From the NCBI GenBank assembly GCA_022829145.1, contig CM040744.1:14456218-14520217 (forward strand): 64,000 bases of DNA, read 5' to 3'. Both the position numbers and the translations under genes were made by a program. The DNA is from Albula goreensis. Lineage: Eukaryota > Chordata > Actinopteri > Albuliformes > Albulidae. This document shows, piece by piece, positions 35,101 to 49,000 of the stretch (the first letter of the stretch is position 1; each line of letters starts with the position of its first letter). Under the pieces are notes generated by a model. It made no database searches, was not told the DNA's origin, and saw only the letters and a program-made list of their open reading frames with translations.

Positions 35101-38100
35101 AATGCTTGCCAGCTCCCAGAATGTGTGTGAGTGGTTTATCACAGCATTGCTGTGAAAATTTAAATTCTGTTGAGATGCCTTTTGCTTGTCCGTGTCATCC
35201 TGGTGCTAAGCTGTTTGATGACTTCATTCTATTGCCAGTGTCAGGGTGTAGACAGTATGTAATACGGTTTCATTGATTTTGTGATGAAAAGCTCAAATCA
35301 ATTTTGCTGATGCACTAGACTGTAACAGCCATCTCTCTTCAATTAAAATTAATGATTGTAATGTTGACATTGGCATATGGCTTTCCCTTCCCAGAATTTG
35401 GGGTGAATAAAGCCATGCTTCCTCTTCCATATGAGTCTCTTTACAGAATTTTTAAGATGTTTGTAAAGGTCCAGAATACGTTTTGCCTTCTGGATGGTGC
35501 ACCAAGCCGAAATACAGTTTCTGCCTATATTTAACTCCTTTGTATGCTTCAGGTGTAGCTGCCCATGGGAATTGATGTAGGATAGAAATATGGGCTATGT
35601 CGGAAATACAAACCTTTTGACAGTTAGGTTATAGGATTCTGAAGTGGTTTTTTTCTTCAGAAAATGATTTTTCTCAGAGCAAATGGCAACAAGGTGCTGA
35701 TACTGAAAAGGAATGTGGAATTTAAAAATCACAAAGGAAACTGAGCTGAAGCATTCGACTGATGACTTGAGAAAATAAATTGTGAAGCCATGCCTCAACC
35801 AATGTGGCGAGCATCATTTCTGTTTTCTGCCGGTGCTTCACTCTCACTACTGCACCCAGATGTAAAGAACCTGTCTCTTTCCCACAGTGAGACACAGAGA
35901 CATCGCTAGGATGCAGATTCCTGACAAGCTCAGCAGTCTCAAGGGGCAGTGCTCGATTAGCCATCGCACCGTCCCGCCAGGACGCGCTCCAGCTGCATGC
36001 TTCAGATGGCCCATCAAAATGTGATCAATAAAGTGGGAAATCGCTAAATCACTAAACAGCATGGGTTAATATTTGGAGACAACACACATATTTACACCAC
36101 TAGACTACAGTCTGCAGAGCAAGAGACCCAGTGTGGTTATGAAATAAAATTCAATGGTTACATGTAGAGAGGTGAGCAGCTGTCACATGTCACTGGGAAT
36201 AGATGATAGCATTTGTATGGAATCTTACATCCATTGGAAGAAATTAACAAACATGTTTACGTTAAAATGGTGATACTGCTACTAATGCGGGCTTTTCTTT
36301 TGTCTTCAACACTGAATTTCAGTCCCTTACCCATAAAGGCATCAGCTTATCTAACCATACTTTATAGCTAGTTTTCTTCCTGCTTTTATATGTCTCTGTG
36401 TAACACAGAATTACACACTTTAAAAAGCTCTGATGTAGAACATGCCCAACATTTTATCAAACGGATCAAAGGATTGCAATGTCGTTTAAGTCTGGTCTGG
36501 GCTTTCTATGACTCTCTCTTTACTGATTTACACCTCATCAATAAAACTGTGATTGATCACAGCTTTTCCTCAACATTGCATCTGAGGTTACAAACTTTAC
36601 TACAACACAAACTGTTTCTCTTGATTCACACCGTTTGCACACCACCATATTTAGGGATAGTTGGGTTTGCAACCAAAACTAATGCTGCTAATCCCAGGTC
36701 TTTACTCAAATAAATAGCATCCAGTTATATTTGTGTTCACGATTGTTTTTTTTTTTTTTTAAATTGAAACAGTAAGTTATATAAGTAAGATTTCAGGGCT
36801 GCACACAGTGAAGCGTTAAGTAATCCAGTCAGTGTGAAGGCTGCAAACAGACATTATGCATGATTAAAAGAGACAGAAATGACAGCTCATTTTTTAGTCT
36901 CTAGTTACAGCACAGGGAACACTCAGATCACCAACTTAAAGATCCTATCAGTACAGAATTGAGAGAGATTCTTTTCTAGATATAAATATATTAAAGAATG
37001 GTCAGAGTTTTCATTTTGTAACATGATATCTTTGTTGGTATCACATCTAATGCACTGTGAACAACAAACTATTACACAACAGCAATTCAATAGTAAAGGG
37101 TCGGGATGGATTCACAACGGTTTACGTTGCATTTTCCTTAGGTTGTTGAGATGGCTTCTTACCCTTACAAGACAGGACCATGTGGGCACATGCTATACAC
37201 AGTCAAGGAAATCTTTGTGTATACAAAGATATGGTCATTAGGACAGGACATCCACAAAACAGGAAAGGGTATGGCCTGAAGATGTGACTTCAGTATGAAA
37301 AAACACGTTGTAAAGAGCATAATTTCTTGATGTGGTTATATAGCAAATAAAAAGGTAATTCCATCAAATATTTGTACACTTTTGCAACACATGTTAATGA
37401 ATTAATCAACATTTCCAAAAAATAAATTACGAAAATACACCTTAGTGATATCTGTAATATTTGTAACAGTAATGCTTCATTTACTGCTGATGATGGCCCT
37501 GCTGGCTGAGTGAACTGAGGATATGGCACAGCCGCTATTCTGGTGTGTGACTTGGCTGCTGCAGTCTGGTATCAAAACAGGTTGTGCCAGGGCCAGCTGT
37601 GGTGGGCAGCCCCAGATGGCATGTAATTGGTCTTAGAGTCACCCAGGAAAGAAGGAATTTCAGCGTGTGAGACAACCAGCTGCCCCCTGTGGATCATCGA
37701 CCATCCACCTGCTACCTGCACTACCTGTGCTAGCTCCATAATGAGCTGTCTTCTTCTGACTCGATATCTCTGCCTGTGGAGGGAAGGGATTAAAGGCACA
37801 GCAGCAAGACATTACACGTTTGGGCTGTGATTGTGTGCTTGCTTCAGCTCTCCCACATTCATATTGCATGAACAAAAATTATGGGGCACTCCAAATTTTA
37901 ACCCAATACGACACATTTGGTATTTAAAGAATAATACTTATTTTTTTGTAAAAATGTACTGCAGAATTAGTAACGCTGTCTGTTCTGTGACAAAAGTGGT
38001 GTGTGACAATGGTTTCAAATCCTTTGGAATTCCACACATTCCCTATAATTAATAGATGATTGAGGCAATGACAGAGTGGACAGAGGTGTTATCAGGGCCC

Positions 38101-40524
38101 AGGAATTGGAAGGATTCTGTTAAGGGCCAGACAATATCACTAGGTTTGGAGGCTTTATGTCAGAAAACGGTTACACTTTGCACAGTGATTTGGGGTACCT
38201 CTGGGCAACAAGGCTGACACCACTGGCCCTATGTTCCCGTTAGAAAGCAATACCACTCACCCACTGTGATTGATGTGTGCTTCACTCTCAAGATCCAAGA
38301 TAAAATAGCTAACCACACCACCGCAATGACCTTTGGGACTACAACTTAATAATTTCTAATGATGTTCAGGTGTCGGGTGTCACACCTAGAGACCTTAGTG
38401 CCTGTGTATACTAACCCCATGTCTGCCACCCACCACTGTCCCACTGTGATATTTATTTCTAGTGAACTACAACAGATTTGGCTCTATTACAACTACACTG
38501 CCACAGAACTCTGCAGGTGCTATGCTGTTGCTTGACTCTGAGTTGCATTTTGCCAGTATAGTCACTTGTGCTGTTTTACTTATCATTCATTTTTCAAATG
38601 TTTTATGAATACTTGTTCCCATTACTGCAAAGCAAACTGCACCCTGACAGGATTAATGTCCCTTCATGACACACCAGAGGTAAGGAAACTACAGAGCTTT
38701 AGGTCTTAAAAAGAGAAAGGAGAAATCAGACACCTATTTTTTTATCCTGTCTCATCTCAATAACCATAGTCCCAGATGAATAACTCTTTTCTTTTCTCTC
38801 CAATAAAGCCTAATACCTTCCTATAACAGAGACAGAAGAGAAATTAGTCATAAGATAAAAGATGTGTGTCACTGTTAATTAGTAGTTCATTATTTGGTTG
38901 TCATAATGGTAATTCAAAGAACAATGCATCGTAACATTCAAAGAGTGCCACTGTAAGGCACTGTGCAACTTCAAACAACTTTAGTTTGAGTATACACAAA
39001 ATGTAATTTTTGTTCATGAGTGTCACTATACCAGAATACATTTGCATATAAATAAATGTACCACTTATTAATGCCACAATTTTTTGAGAAGCGCAAGACA
39101 GATGAATGTTTTTCCATAAGTGTTGTCTTATCTTACAGGTGAATTGTTTTTATCATGAAAACAAGGACATTATATAAATTCGGATTGATGAGACAAAGTG
39201 AGAAAAAAACTAGATAAGAGTAACCACTCAAAATTGTAACTGTTACCATTTCTGTTGAGAAAAAAAATTAAATGGTGATAGATATAGACCTAATGGATAG
39301 AAGTAATAGATAACAAAATGGAACCCCTTTTGTTATCTACATGATCTTACTGTTTTTAAAGAGTTTAATATGACTGATTGTGAAAGTGTCAAAAAATAAT
39401 CTTGTATTCTTGGTTTCTTAACACTGGCCTCAATAACTCATTTTAATTTTATGTAGAATGATGAATTATGTTTATTTATGTTATTCATAGATGGGGCAAG
39501 AGGTGTGCGATTTTGCTGTTTTTCTGCAATGAAAGAATGAAAGAGGGAGAGGGTTTGTTTGGGGTCAGGTATTCCTTTGTGTGGATTGACCAGGCAGTAA
39601 ACAGCAGAAGTACAGTATAATGAGTAATGTAAAATATTATGATTAGCATTGTTCATTTTTTATGAGTCATCGATGAGGCATGGTGTAAAGGTTCATGTTC
39701 ATGGTGCAACTGTTTGATTTTCAGTAATGGCCAAAGGTCCATTTGCGTTTGATGAAAATTGGCTCAGCCTACCTGGAGAAAAATTGTGGATTTTGGTAAC
39801 TGTGGGGATGCAGGGTAATAGTTAGATTAGAGGAGGTGGGGTGGGAGAGTTTGGGAGACTCATAAAAGAAATGTAACTGGGGTGCTTTTTTTTTTTTTTC
39901 TGTCATGCGCCATCCCTCTCCAAATGCCCCCAACAACATCTAAGTAGATATTTTTACTCCCCTACAACAATGGCTGCCATAAAGTGTTGTTTGACAATCT
40001 ACTCTTAAAATGGCAGCTGAATTCAGCTCATCTCCATCTTCACCCTGCACTGATATTGTCTGTCAGTGAACATCCAGAAATACTTCACCCCCAGCATTGA
40101 GAATCCTTCCTTGCTTTGTTCATTTCTCATGAACTTGGATCTCTCCTCTTTAGCCCTTTATCTCCAGGTTTCCCAGTGGCTGTTGGTTTTTATTTTGAGT
40201 CCTCTCCATCAGTACTTTGTTTCCAGTGTCTTTTATGGTGTGATGAATGTCCCTCATAGCCCATGACAGTGGTTGCTTATTATGTGTCTTCAGCTCTCAC
40301 TACATTTTTCTTCATGCTCTATTCTGTGTTATATTCTTCTTTTATCCAATTTCCTGTCTATTTCCAATATATAGTATACAGTTGGCCTTTGAGACATACT
40401 GTCTATAGTAATTTCGTCAGAGATGAACTACCCTGTTCCTGGTAAATTCCAATAAGGAGGCAGGTCTGTCTAATTGTGTCCCACTATTATAGACATCCAA
40501 TAATTGTCAGCTAATGACATTTTA

Positions 40525-40526
<2 letters not shown>
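32129..40526. other. Non-coding; possible repeat debris and a GC-richer block
   Basis: A second TGTTACATCCCGG string at 32129 and the G-rich sequence to about 32440 may be more retroelement debris but do not match the LTR. About 37480-37850 is distinctly GC-richer than its surroundings. Poly-T runs are at 36746-36760 and 39886-39899. No gene recognised. Confidence 0.5.
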
Positions 40527-40590
<64 letters not shown>

Positions 40591-40592
40591 AC

Positions 40593-40627
<35 letters not shown>
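40527..40627 (+). repeat. (TG)n microsatellite, about 100 bp
   Basis: Nearly pure GT repeat with one GCGTGTACGCG interruption near the middle. Confidence 0.97.
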
Positions 40628-40628
<1 letters not shown>

Positions 40629-41229
40629 CTTTTATTTTATTAAAATAAATGTCAAGGGGGTTCAAATCCCCATGGCGATTCCAACAGGGAATCTTCTGTG
40701 AACATCAACATTTTCTTTTTTGTACCGAAATAATAATGACAAGCATTATTGACAAGCATTTGTGACTGTTCCAAAATTATCGGATATCCGAGTCATCTCA
40801 TGACAGACATCTTCCCATTGTGTTACCGTGGCATATACATTTAAGTGAAAGAAAATCTAGAATTGAATAATCCCATTCATAATTACAATTGTGGAATTTA
40901 CTCATTGTAATGAATTATAAATTCCTCTCCTTTATCACACCAGCCTTACACTACAGATAAGTGTTCAATAGCCTACACATGGAGTATGATAATAGTGACC
41001 TCTACCGTCGAAAAAGAACATCGGAATTGGAAAGCTGTGGTCGGTCCGTTTTAATTTTTTGTTTTAAAACAAACCCGTTGATAAGTGCGTTAACATCAGA
41101 CTATAGATTTAATAATTTCTTTTAAAAATGAATTAATATAGTCTTCAAACACCCAGCCCGTAGATAGACCGTTATTGTATATTTATTCGCACAAGAGCAG
41201 ATCCATTCTAGTCCCAGTGGCAGCTCTAG

Positions 41230-41587
41230 ATCCACACATTCACACTATTGTGTGGTCCATCCCCTAACCGTGACGCGAAAACCTGCATCATCACCAGAGC
41301 GAGATCTGCTGTTTTCATTCTCTTGGTTGAGGATAGTCATTTTTATTTGCGCTACAACGCAACAGCCGGACGATTTGCTTTAGGAAAGATGTTCAAAGAA
41401 ACACTACCGAGTGAAGAGGTCTTGACATTCATGACAAATCTAGAACTTGAAACAACTCCAACTTTTGATTTGCACTAGTTGTTTAATCATCTCAAGAAAA
41501 TACAAACGGAAAAGATATTTATTTTGATTAAGTTATTTTACCTGAGCACAGGAGTTACAGAAGTGCACGTGGCTTTTCTTGTTAAAG
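41230..41587 (+). promoter_or_regulatory. Candidate npffr2 promoter / 5' non-coding exon
   Basis: The acceptor immediately before the npffr2 start codon requires an upstream exon. This is the best candidate I see: CpGs, rare elsewhere in the window, cluster between about 41.0 and 42.0 kb, and a good donor AAAG|GTAAGA occurs at 41587/41588. An open frame at about 41248-41478 has no ATG start and no recognised homology, so I treat it as untranslated. The exon's 5' end is unknown; the left coordinate is only where the CpG-richer sequence becomes clear. This would make the first intron about 8.1 kb. Inference; a different upstream exon is possible. Confidence 0.35.
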
Positions 41588-43169
41588 GTAAGATGCCTTT
41601 TTTATCGTGGTACTTGCAGAAGACGTTCCAAATATATATAAATTACTAAAAAGTTGAAAGGAATATTCGTGATAGGTATTTTATATTACAGCCTTTACTT
41701 TTACCTCAACTGACAATAATAACATCACACGCGCGCACAGGCGCGGAAGCGACTACTCCAACGAAGTGATCTAATGATAATACCAAACTCGATCTGGCAC
41801 GTTTGTGATTCTGTGTTATATGAGTTATTTCGTTATATAAAAGTGTAAATGGTTTTTTATTAGCTTTCCCGAAGATACAGCCAATGCTCTTTTATTGTTA
41901 ACTTCGACTGTGGGGCAGTTTACAAATTAAAAGTTTTTAGTTTAAAAATTCTGGGAGGCATTGCTTCACCGCGCGCTTTGATCGAACTGTCCCAATATGT
42001 CCCTTGGGGTTGTGAAAGCTGGTTTTGTATGCAGTTTTGAGGGAATGCCTGCCTGCCAATGGCTTGCCTGCCTTCGCTTGCTGTTGCCCACTACAGGCAT
42101 ATGGCGATGACAATGAAATAATCTTCGGATAACTGATATTTAGGTCATTTAAACTATTCATAATTTAAAGACATGAGTATGATACCCTAATTAAATACAG
42201 GTTGATAACACGTGATTCTGAAGACATTTTATTAGTTTATTCAGCTCCAGAAATAAACCCATTGTTTGCTTATTAAAAATGTAACTAACCATGCTTGTCA
42301 TACAAATCACAGGAGCTAGTATGACAGCGCTATGAGAGGCTAATATGTATCTAAAAAGCATACACGCTCAAAGCTGAAAACCTTACAGTAACAGAGAGAA
42401 AGAGAGCAAGGGACAGCAATGCTAACTCCCCAACAGTACTACACATGACTGAAATATTTAGACACAACGAAATGGTCTTGTGGGTATTTAGTTTGTCAGT
42501 GTGTCGCCTATAGATCAGTGTGAATACTTGCACATTTCTGAAACCACTTCAGGGGGAGGGTTGATGTAGAAGATAACCTTTTTAAGAGTAAAAAGCTGTC
42601 ATCACCATCTTCATCACACCACATGGCGGTTTGAAGACGAGCATAGTATAATACAGAGCTGAACTGGCAAGGAATGCCCTGTCACTTGTCATAATATGTT
42701 ATTATCTTAGCATCTGGCCCCCATGGGCTCCTAGAGTTACCTTGCAACCAAAAATGACACCGTCACTAAATGAGCCTGACACAGGTAAAGACAAAACCAA
42801 GGCACTGCAGGCAAGGTGAAGTTATGTCCTTCACTGACAATGAATGTGAGTTGCTTGCAGATAAGGGCACAATTGGCTTTGTCCCTATGGGGGTAGGGTT
42901 GGTTGAAGTTAGCCAGTGTGTGCTTGGTTATGTCTGGATTTGTCATCAATAGAGAATCCAGTGAGAAACATGGAGCCATACTAATGTATTCTATTGGTCC
43001 TGCAGCGCTATGTGGGCTGTAATGTTGGAAATAGTCAAAGGCAAGCATTTTATATTTCCATTTTGCAGACACAGATTGACGTACACTGCTTACATTTTAG
43101 ACACTATCTTTAGATACAGCTGGATATTTGCTAAGGATATTTAACTATGGAAATATCCTGTTCACCAGA
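41588..43169. other. Non-coding; CpG-richer at the left end
   Basis: CpGs continue to about 41990 (ACGCGCGCAC near 41730, CCGCGCGC near 41970). Beyond that it is ordinary AT-rich sequence with no recognised gene. Confidence 0.5.
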
Positions 43170-43221
43170 GCAGGATAGAGAGAAAGAGAGAAAGAGAGAA
43201 AGAGAGTGAGAGAGTGAGAGA

Positions 43222-43275
<54 letters not shown>

Positions 43276-43276
43276 G
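43170..43276 (+). repeat. (GA)n microsatellite, about 105 bp
   Basis: GA repeat, with AAAG and GTGA interruptions on the left and a purer tract on the right. Confidence 0.95.
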
Positions 43277-44226
43277 TAAAATTAAGGAAGCCCTAGTGAA
43301 TTAGTTTGAATGACATTAAATTAACGTCTCACTGCCCTGCTAAAAAGTCAACTGCCAATATAGCATATTGGTGTCAGGGATCAAATGAGATAGATCCAAT
43401 TATTTTTCAGAGGAGTTTTTAGAATTTATTGAGGCAATCACTTGAATGCATTGCAGTGAAGATTGTATTTGGTCACTTAAGTGTCACACTTATTCACTCA
43501 ACAAGGTGGAGTTGAACAGGCTGTTAAGTGTGACTCAGCCCCTCTGACTTATCCATCTCAGAGGTTAATCAAAGGTTTCTACCAGTTGCAAGGCACCAGC
43601 TAGTAACACAAAGCTAGCAGAATTATGTAGTAATTTTTTGTCTGGTCAGCTGCCCAGGTGGTGTCCTATGTCCAGTGTCAGATGTCTGGTCACATGGCTG
43701 GGAGATGTTCTTTGGCTTAGGGAACTGCAAGCTGGTGCTTCTCACAGAGCTTATGTCTCCCAAAAGCCTGCTGGCCTGGATTTCACACCACAACCAACAA
43801 CCTGACCTTAGCCTGCCATCATGAGCACTGGGATGAAGAGCTTTGCCTTGTGGCAAAGGTGAGTCCCAGTCTACTAGATGGTGTCTCTGATCACAAAAGG
43901 TTCATCACAAGGGCATAGAATCATTTCTGATAAGGAACAGAGATATACAGAAAAAAATATCTAACTCAAAACATTTACTTGTACTGGCACTCAATATCCA
44001 TGAGTCTGAGTTGGCTCAGTTTGAACAGGAAAGTTGCTCCCACTGTCAGAGGTGCTGTTTAGTCCTGGTATCATGCAGTCCAACACTTACTCTCTTTCTC
44101 ACTCGTTTGAAGAGAGATTTCTGGAATCACATCACAGAAGGGCTGGAAAATGAAATCTCTCCCCCTACTCTCCTGACAGAAAATGAGAGACGGGTGAAAG
44201 GTGAGAATAAAATTTTACTCTGCCCT

Positions 44227-44264
44227 ACAGCCACTTAGATACTCTTATCCAGAGAGCTGTGTAA
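44227..44264 (-). repeat. SINE 3' tail fragment
   Basis: ACTCTTATCCAGAG within a stretch that, on the minus strand, resembles the tail of the SINE at 56111-56297 (GCTCTGGATAAGAG...). Short and diverged. Confidence 0.4.
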
Positions 44265-45781
44265 AGTGGAAGAGCATAAGTGAACACCTGACTATATGAG
44301 CAATTGTTCCAGATCTTGGTTTGCCACATTTCCAGACAAGCTCAAGTTCATAAGGAGCATCACTGAGCATTATGTGCATTTGTTATGCTTCCATAAGTTA
44401 TAATACAGCTTATCGATTCAACTAGTTTGTTCCACAAGAAAACATACCAAAATGAAAATCATAGAATGACAAACCTCAGTTATAATTCTGGAGGTGTGAC
44501 TTCAGCCTGTGTCAGAAAATAACCAACGATTCTGCTGCACAGACATCGCTTGGGAGTTTGTTTCATCACTAAGGGGGCCAGAACAGAGAGACATTGTGAC
44601 TGGGAGGTGTGACTACACAGGGAGGGGGCAGTCAGTCACTTTGTGTTAGCAGACTGGGGAGATTCGGCCATGGTGTAGTGAGTGCACACAACCAATGACA
44701 TGTTAATTGGTTATGCTTCCTAAAAGTTTTTTTGTACTGTCATTCATTCAGTGTTCATGCAGTGAGTCAAGAACATAATTGGACTACCCAACCATATACC
44801 ACATTAATATATGCATAGTCAGTAGGGAGTTTGTAATCAATCTGTAAACTTAAAATATGAAAGCCTCTGGGCTTTATTTTAATGGGTGAGAAACATTGGT
44901 GCAATAGTACACAGATTATCTCAAATGACTCATGCAGTGTTAATTTCATTACTTTGTGGCTTTAATTTCACACATATAGAATGCAATAGTTGCAAGGCAG
45001 CAATTAACTTTGAAAAATCTGGGTTTTCAAATAATCATGACCTAATTATTCAACAAAATACAGTTTTATCATTGTGCCATGAGTTCAGGCAGTCAAAACA
45101 GAGCCTATTAACCCAAACTTCTTTGCTGTCTGATATTGATTTGAGTAAAATCAACACTTTGCATGCTAAGAATATAATATTGGTTGTAGAGATATGATTC
45201 ACCTTAACACTATATATGCACTTAGCAGTATGTGAGCAGAGCATTTACAGCTCTATGCTGCCATCTGGTTAACTGGAGGAGTCTGTAGCTGTGGCGAGGG
45301 CTGTCATTTCTGATCCAAATCGTCCATCCCTTGGTGATGCAACCGTATTTATACATCACTCTGTATCATGCCTGGACACAGTTATCTGTATGCTAATGCA
45401 TCACACTGGGTAATATTTCCATAATAGTCCCATTTTTTGTCTTATTTTGACCCTGAAAGGTGATGGGTTCATCCCACTCATGGGAAATGACAAATCAATC
45501 ATATATGTGCATATACAGTATACAGAGTGCCAGTGCCAAGCTTTACATCCATACTCAGCTGGCACTCCTATCCAAACCAGCCTTCATTTAGCTCATACAG
45601 TATGCACTGTATATGCCATACTAGTGTGCAACATTGGTTACACTATAATTTTATACAGGAATAGATATATACAGCTTCTGTTGGTATAGATAAGGCTGGT
45701 CTTGAATTGGGAAATTCAAGAAGTGAAGACATTTGGGCATTCTGCGGGGAAAGTATGAGAAGTGAAGAGGGAATTAGCTTC

Positions 45782-45800
45782 TGTGTGTACGCGTGTGTTC

Positions 45801-45838
<38 letters not shown>

Positions 45839-45878
45839 TCGTGTGTGTGTGTGTGTGTTTGTGTGTACGCGTGTGTTC

Positions 45879-45955
<77 letters not shown>

Positions 45956-46007
45956 TGTGTACGCGTGTGTTCGTGTGTGTGTGTGTGTGTGTGCGCGTGT
46001 GTGGGGT
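45782..46007 (+). repeat. Compound (TG)n array with higher-order pattern
   Basis: About 225 bp of almost uninterrupted alternating purine and pyrimidine. TG runs are punctuated by TACGCGTGTGTTCG (45788, 45866, 45960) and GCGCGCGTGTGTTCG (about 45827, 45902), giving an irregular unit of roughly 75-95 bp. Open frames through it on both strands are artefacts of the dinucleotide repeat. Confidence 0.95.
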
Positions 46008-49000
46008 AGGGGGTGGGGGGGCGTGAGGCGAGCATCACAAGGTGTTTTACACATGAGCACTCTCTTGCAGTGTGACTAAAGGAAACCCAGCTGAGGCGCC
46101 CAACTAATTTAAAACCTTTGACACTTTATGTTTTTTTTTTTTGTTATTTTTTTTTTCTACTCCATCACCTCAAAACCATAGAGTTTAGGAGTGAGCAAAC
46201 ACTGCTGTAAGCAGGAACATAAAACTCATCCAACACCACAGTCAGATCATTCTGTTTTACTTCTGTGCTTTTTTGTGGGATGAGATCAAGATTGACTTTT
46301 GTCTCTCTGTGTTTCTTAGTATTGACAACTAATCCATTGATGAAGCTTAAGTTGTGGGAGTTAAACAGCATTACTTAAACAGTGAAAAGATTAAAGAAAA
46401 CACATTTCTGCAAGCTAGCTAATTATTTTCATGTTTCAAAAAAGAAGAAAGGCAGGCATAGTGTGTGTGTTTGAAATAAATCATTGTTGGAAAAAGTTAA
46501 CTTTTAATGACATGTTAGAAAGTCTACATTTTGGTTTGTTCATTAAGATCATTTGACAAAGGAAAGTTTTGGTAATTAACAGGAAAAATTGTAACAAGTC
46601 ACCTAAAATGGAGTTGGGCCATCTTGTGTTGCCTGTGCAGACTGGATATGCCATAGGTCATTGCATGTAAATAATGTCAGCCTCATAAAACTCATACCTA
46701 TTGAGGCATTGCTTAGTAAGTGCAGGATGATAATATGTCTTATACATGGTGTGAAGATGATAGCTCAGAACATAAAGTAACGATCAGTCTCATCTATTAA
46801 GTGTGTGACTGCACTCAAGCTGCAGTAGGAGAATGCTTCTCACATCATGGTATCAATGTGAGAACCGTTCACTATTGTAAAATTGAACAATGTTCATATT
46901 TTTTTGTTCAAGCAGTACAAGCTTGCACTCATTTAACTTTCAAATATGACTTTACATTTATAATCTTAATAATCTGCTCTGAACTGATAAAGATAAAATG
47001 CTGTTATTATGTAAATGAGATGTAATTAACAGACTCTCCATGGTATGCAACCCATTTTTCATTCATACCCTAAATCAGATCCAGTGTCATTTGAATGTTA
47101 AGGAATGTCTCTTGCAATAAATGCATCTTTCTCAGAGTTTCTTTGATTGTGTACTGGAATTCAAGCAACAACTCACATAATAATATGACAGTCTTACCTC
47201 AAACACCAAGGAACATTTTTAAGATTTTAAGAAGCAAACATAAGGATAAGGATAACAGAAAGTTAGGCTGTTTAGTATCCCTCTGAGTACGCTGATGTCC
47301 GTCATCAACAGAGTTATGTGCTTCATTTAACTCGGCCAAATTTCTCTGACAGTATTTCTCTGCTATTTCAATATTCATATTAAATCTTAATTTTAAATGT
47401 GTTTTATTCAGGAAAACAGTTGACAGATTTTTTTCTTCTAATACACAGCACACACTATTTTAACTATTAGTCATGGTGTGGGCCCGTCACAAAGTTTTGA
47501 ATTTGGAACACTTCTCTGGTTTGTAGGAAAAAGGAAAGTTGAAAAGCATAGGGAATCCAAGAGGAAATTCTGCTTGAGCCATCCAAGAATCTGTAACTGA
47601 CAGTAGACATTTACATTTCAGCAGAGCAAACACTTTGGGTACATGGGCATACATGTCTCAGACCACATTTAAAAAATGTTAAATAAAAAGTAAGATTACC
47701 AAGCTTTTCATTTATAATACATGCTATGTGGGGATAGTGAGTCTTTGCCAATCGAGTGATTGCTTGTACATGGCCAGCAGAAGCTGAATTTTAAAAGGCC
47801 CATTTATGTAACCTGAAGCTTGCCAGCAGTTTTCAGCCACCAACATTTCTGATTTCCATTGCAACTAGGTCATCATGCATCCATGTGACACCTGACTCTT
47901 GATCAGCAGAGAGAGGTTCACCTCATAACCTCTACTGAAAACCTGTAGCTCTGAGGCTGTCATGGTGCTATTATCCTGTGTGATGGACTGATCCAAAGGT
48001 GAAGGTGATTTCCCCGATGGCACATGTACATGTACCCACTGATAATTGCACAGGAAACGATAACAGCTACAGGCATTATACAGTTCATAAATGGTGACAC
48101 AATAAGGAGGAAAAAGCAATGTGCATGGAGGAAAATGCATGGAACAGCATGGTGATGATTATGTGTGTACAGTCTTAATTGCAGGTAGAGTAAAAAAGTA
48201 CAATACACTCAGATTGAGAGTGGTTTGGTATGCTACTCTCTCTGTTGGGTGTACATATTACCAAAGTTGTAATTGACAGGGTTTAAATTGGTTCTGTATG
48301 TGATGACGAAAGCAGCAGATAACTGCCCTGATAAGATGGGACAGTCTTACTTATCATCTTTTCATCAGTGTTCTATTGATTATACTCAGTAGTCGATTTG
48401 TAAAAACAATTCAAGGGGGATGGTCAACCTAGGAGTGGAAGGATGGTGGTATATGCCTACATTTTTATATTAATGCATAAACATTAGAAAAAAAAGACGT
48501 AAAATGTACCTATAACTCATATCCATTAATACAAAATCTATCCAGCTATTTACAGTAGTATTTTATTTATATGATAACAGCAATGATATTACTAGTTTTA
48601 TTATTTTTCATTGTTATTTATTATGACCAACAATATTGTATGGAAACATGATTCAAAGTATTTTCCATATCTGACACTGCATGCATATTACTGATTGCTG
48701 TTGGCAGCATTTTCATTCAAATGAACAGCCAGAATACATGTAATTCAATGTTATGTTTTATTTTGCAGGCTTTCAAAAACAGACCACTACACTATCAAAA
48801 CTGTTACTGCTTAACATACCTTTAACATTCAATACCCTCTCATTAGAATCTAAAATCAGTCATATTATTTCAAGCAAATAAATATGTTAGATAGCAAACA
48901 TGTTTGTTTGCTCACAAGTGAACAGGTTGGCAACAAAGCCACAAAGGTACAGAGGACGCAAAACAACACAAACTGCAGTGCAAATGTAACCTATCGCTGA

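Noticed and set aside
41248-41478. 76-codon open frame in the putative promoter region
   Set aside because: No ATG at its start and no recognisable protein motif.
45643-46079. Several open frames of alternating Cys-Val or Thr-His on both strands
   Set aside because: Translation of a (TG)n/(CA)n microsatellite.
47600-47640. Another SINE tail (ACATTTACATTTCAGCAGAG)
   Set aside because: Similarity is limited to a few AT-rich words.
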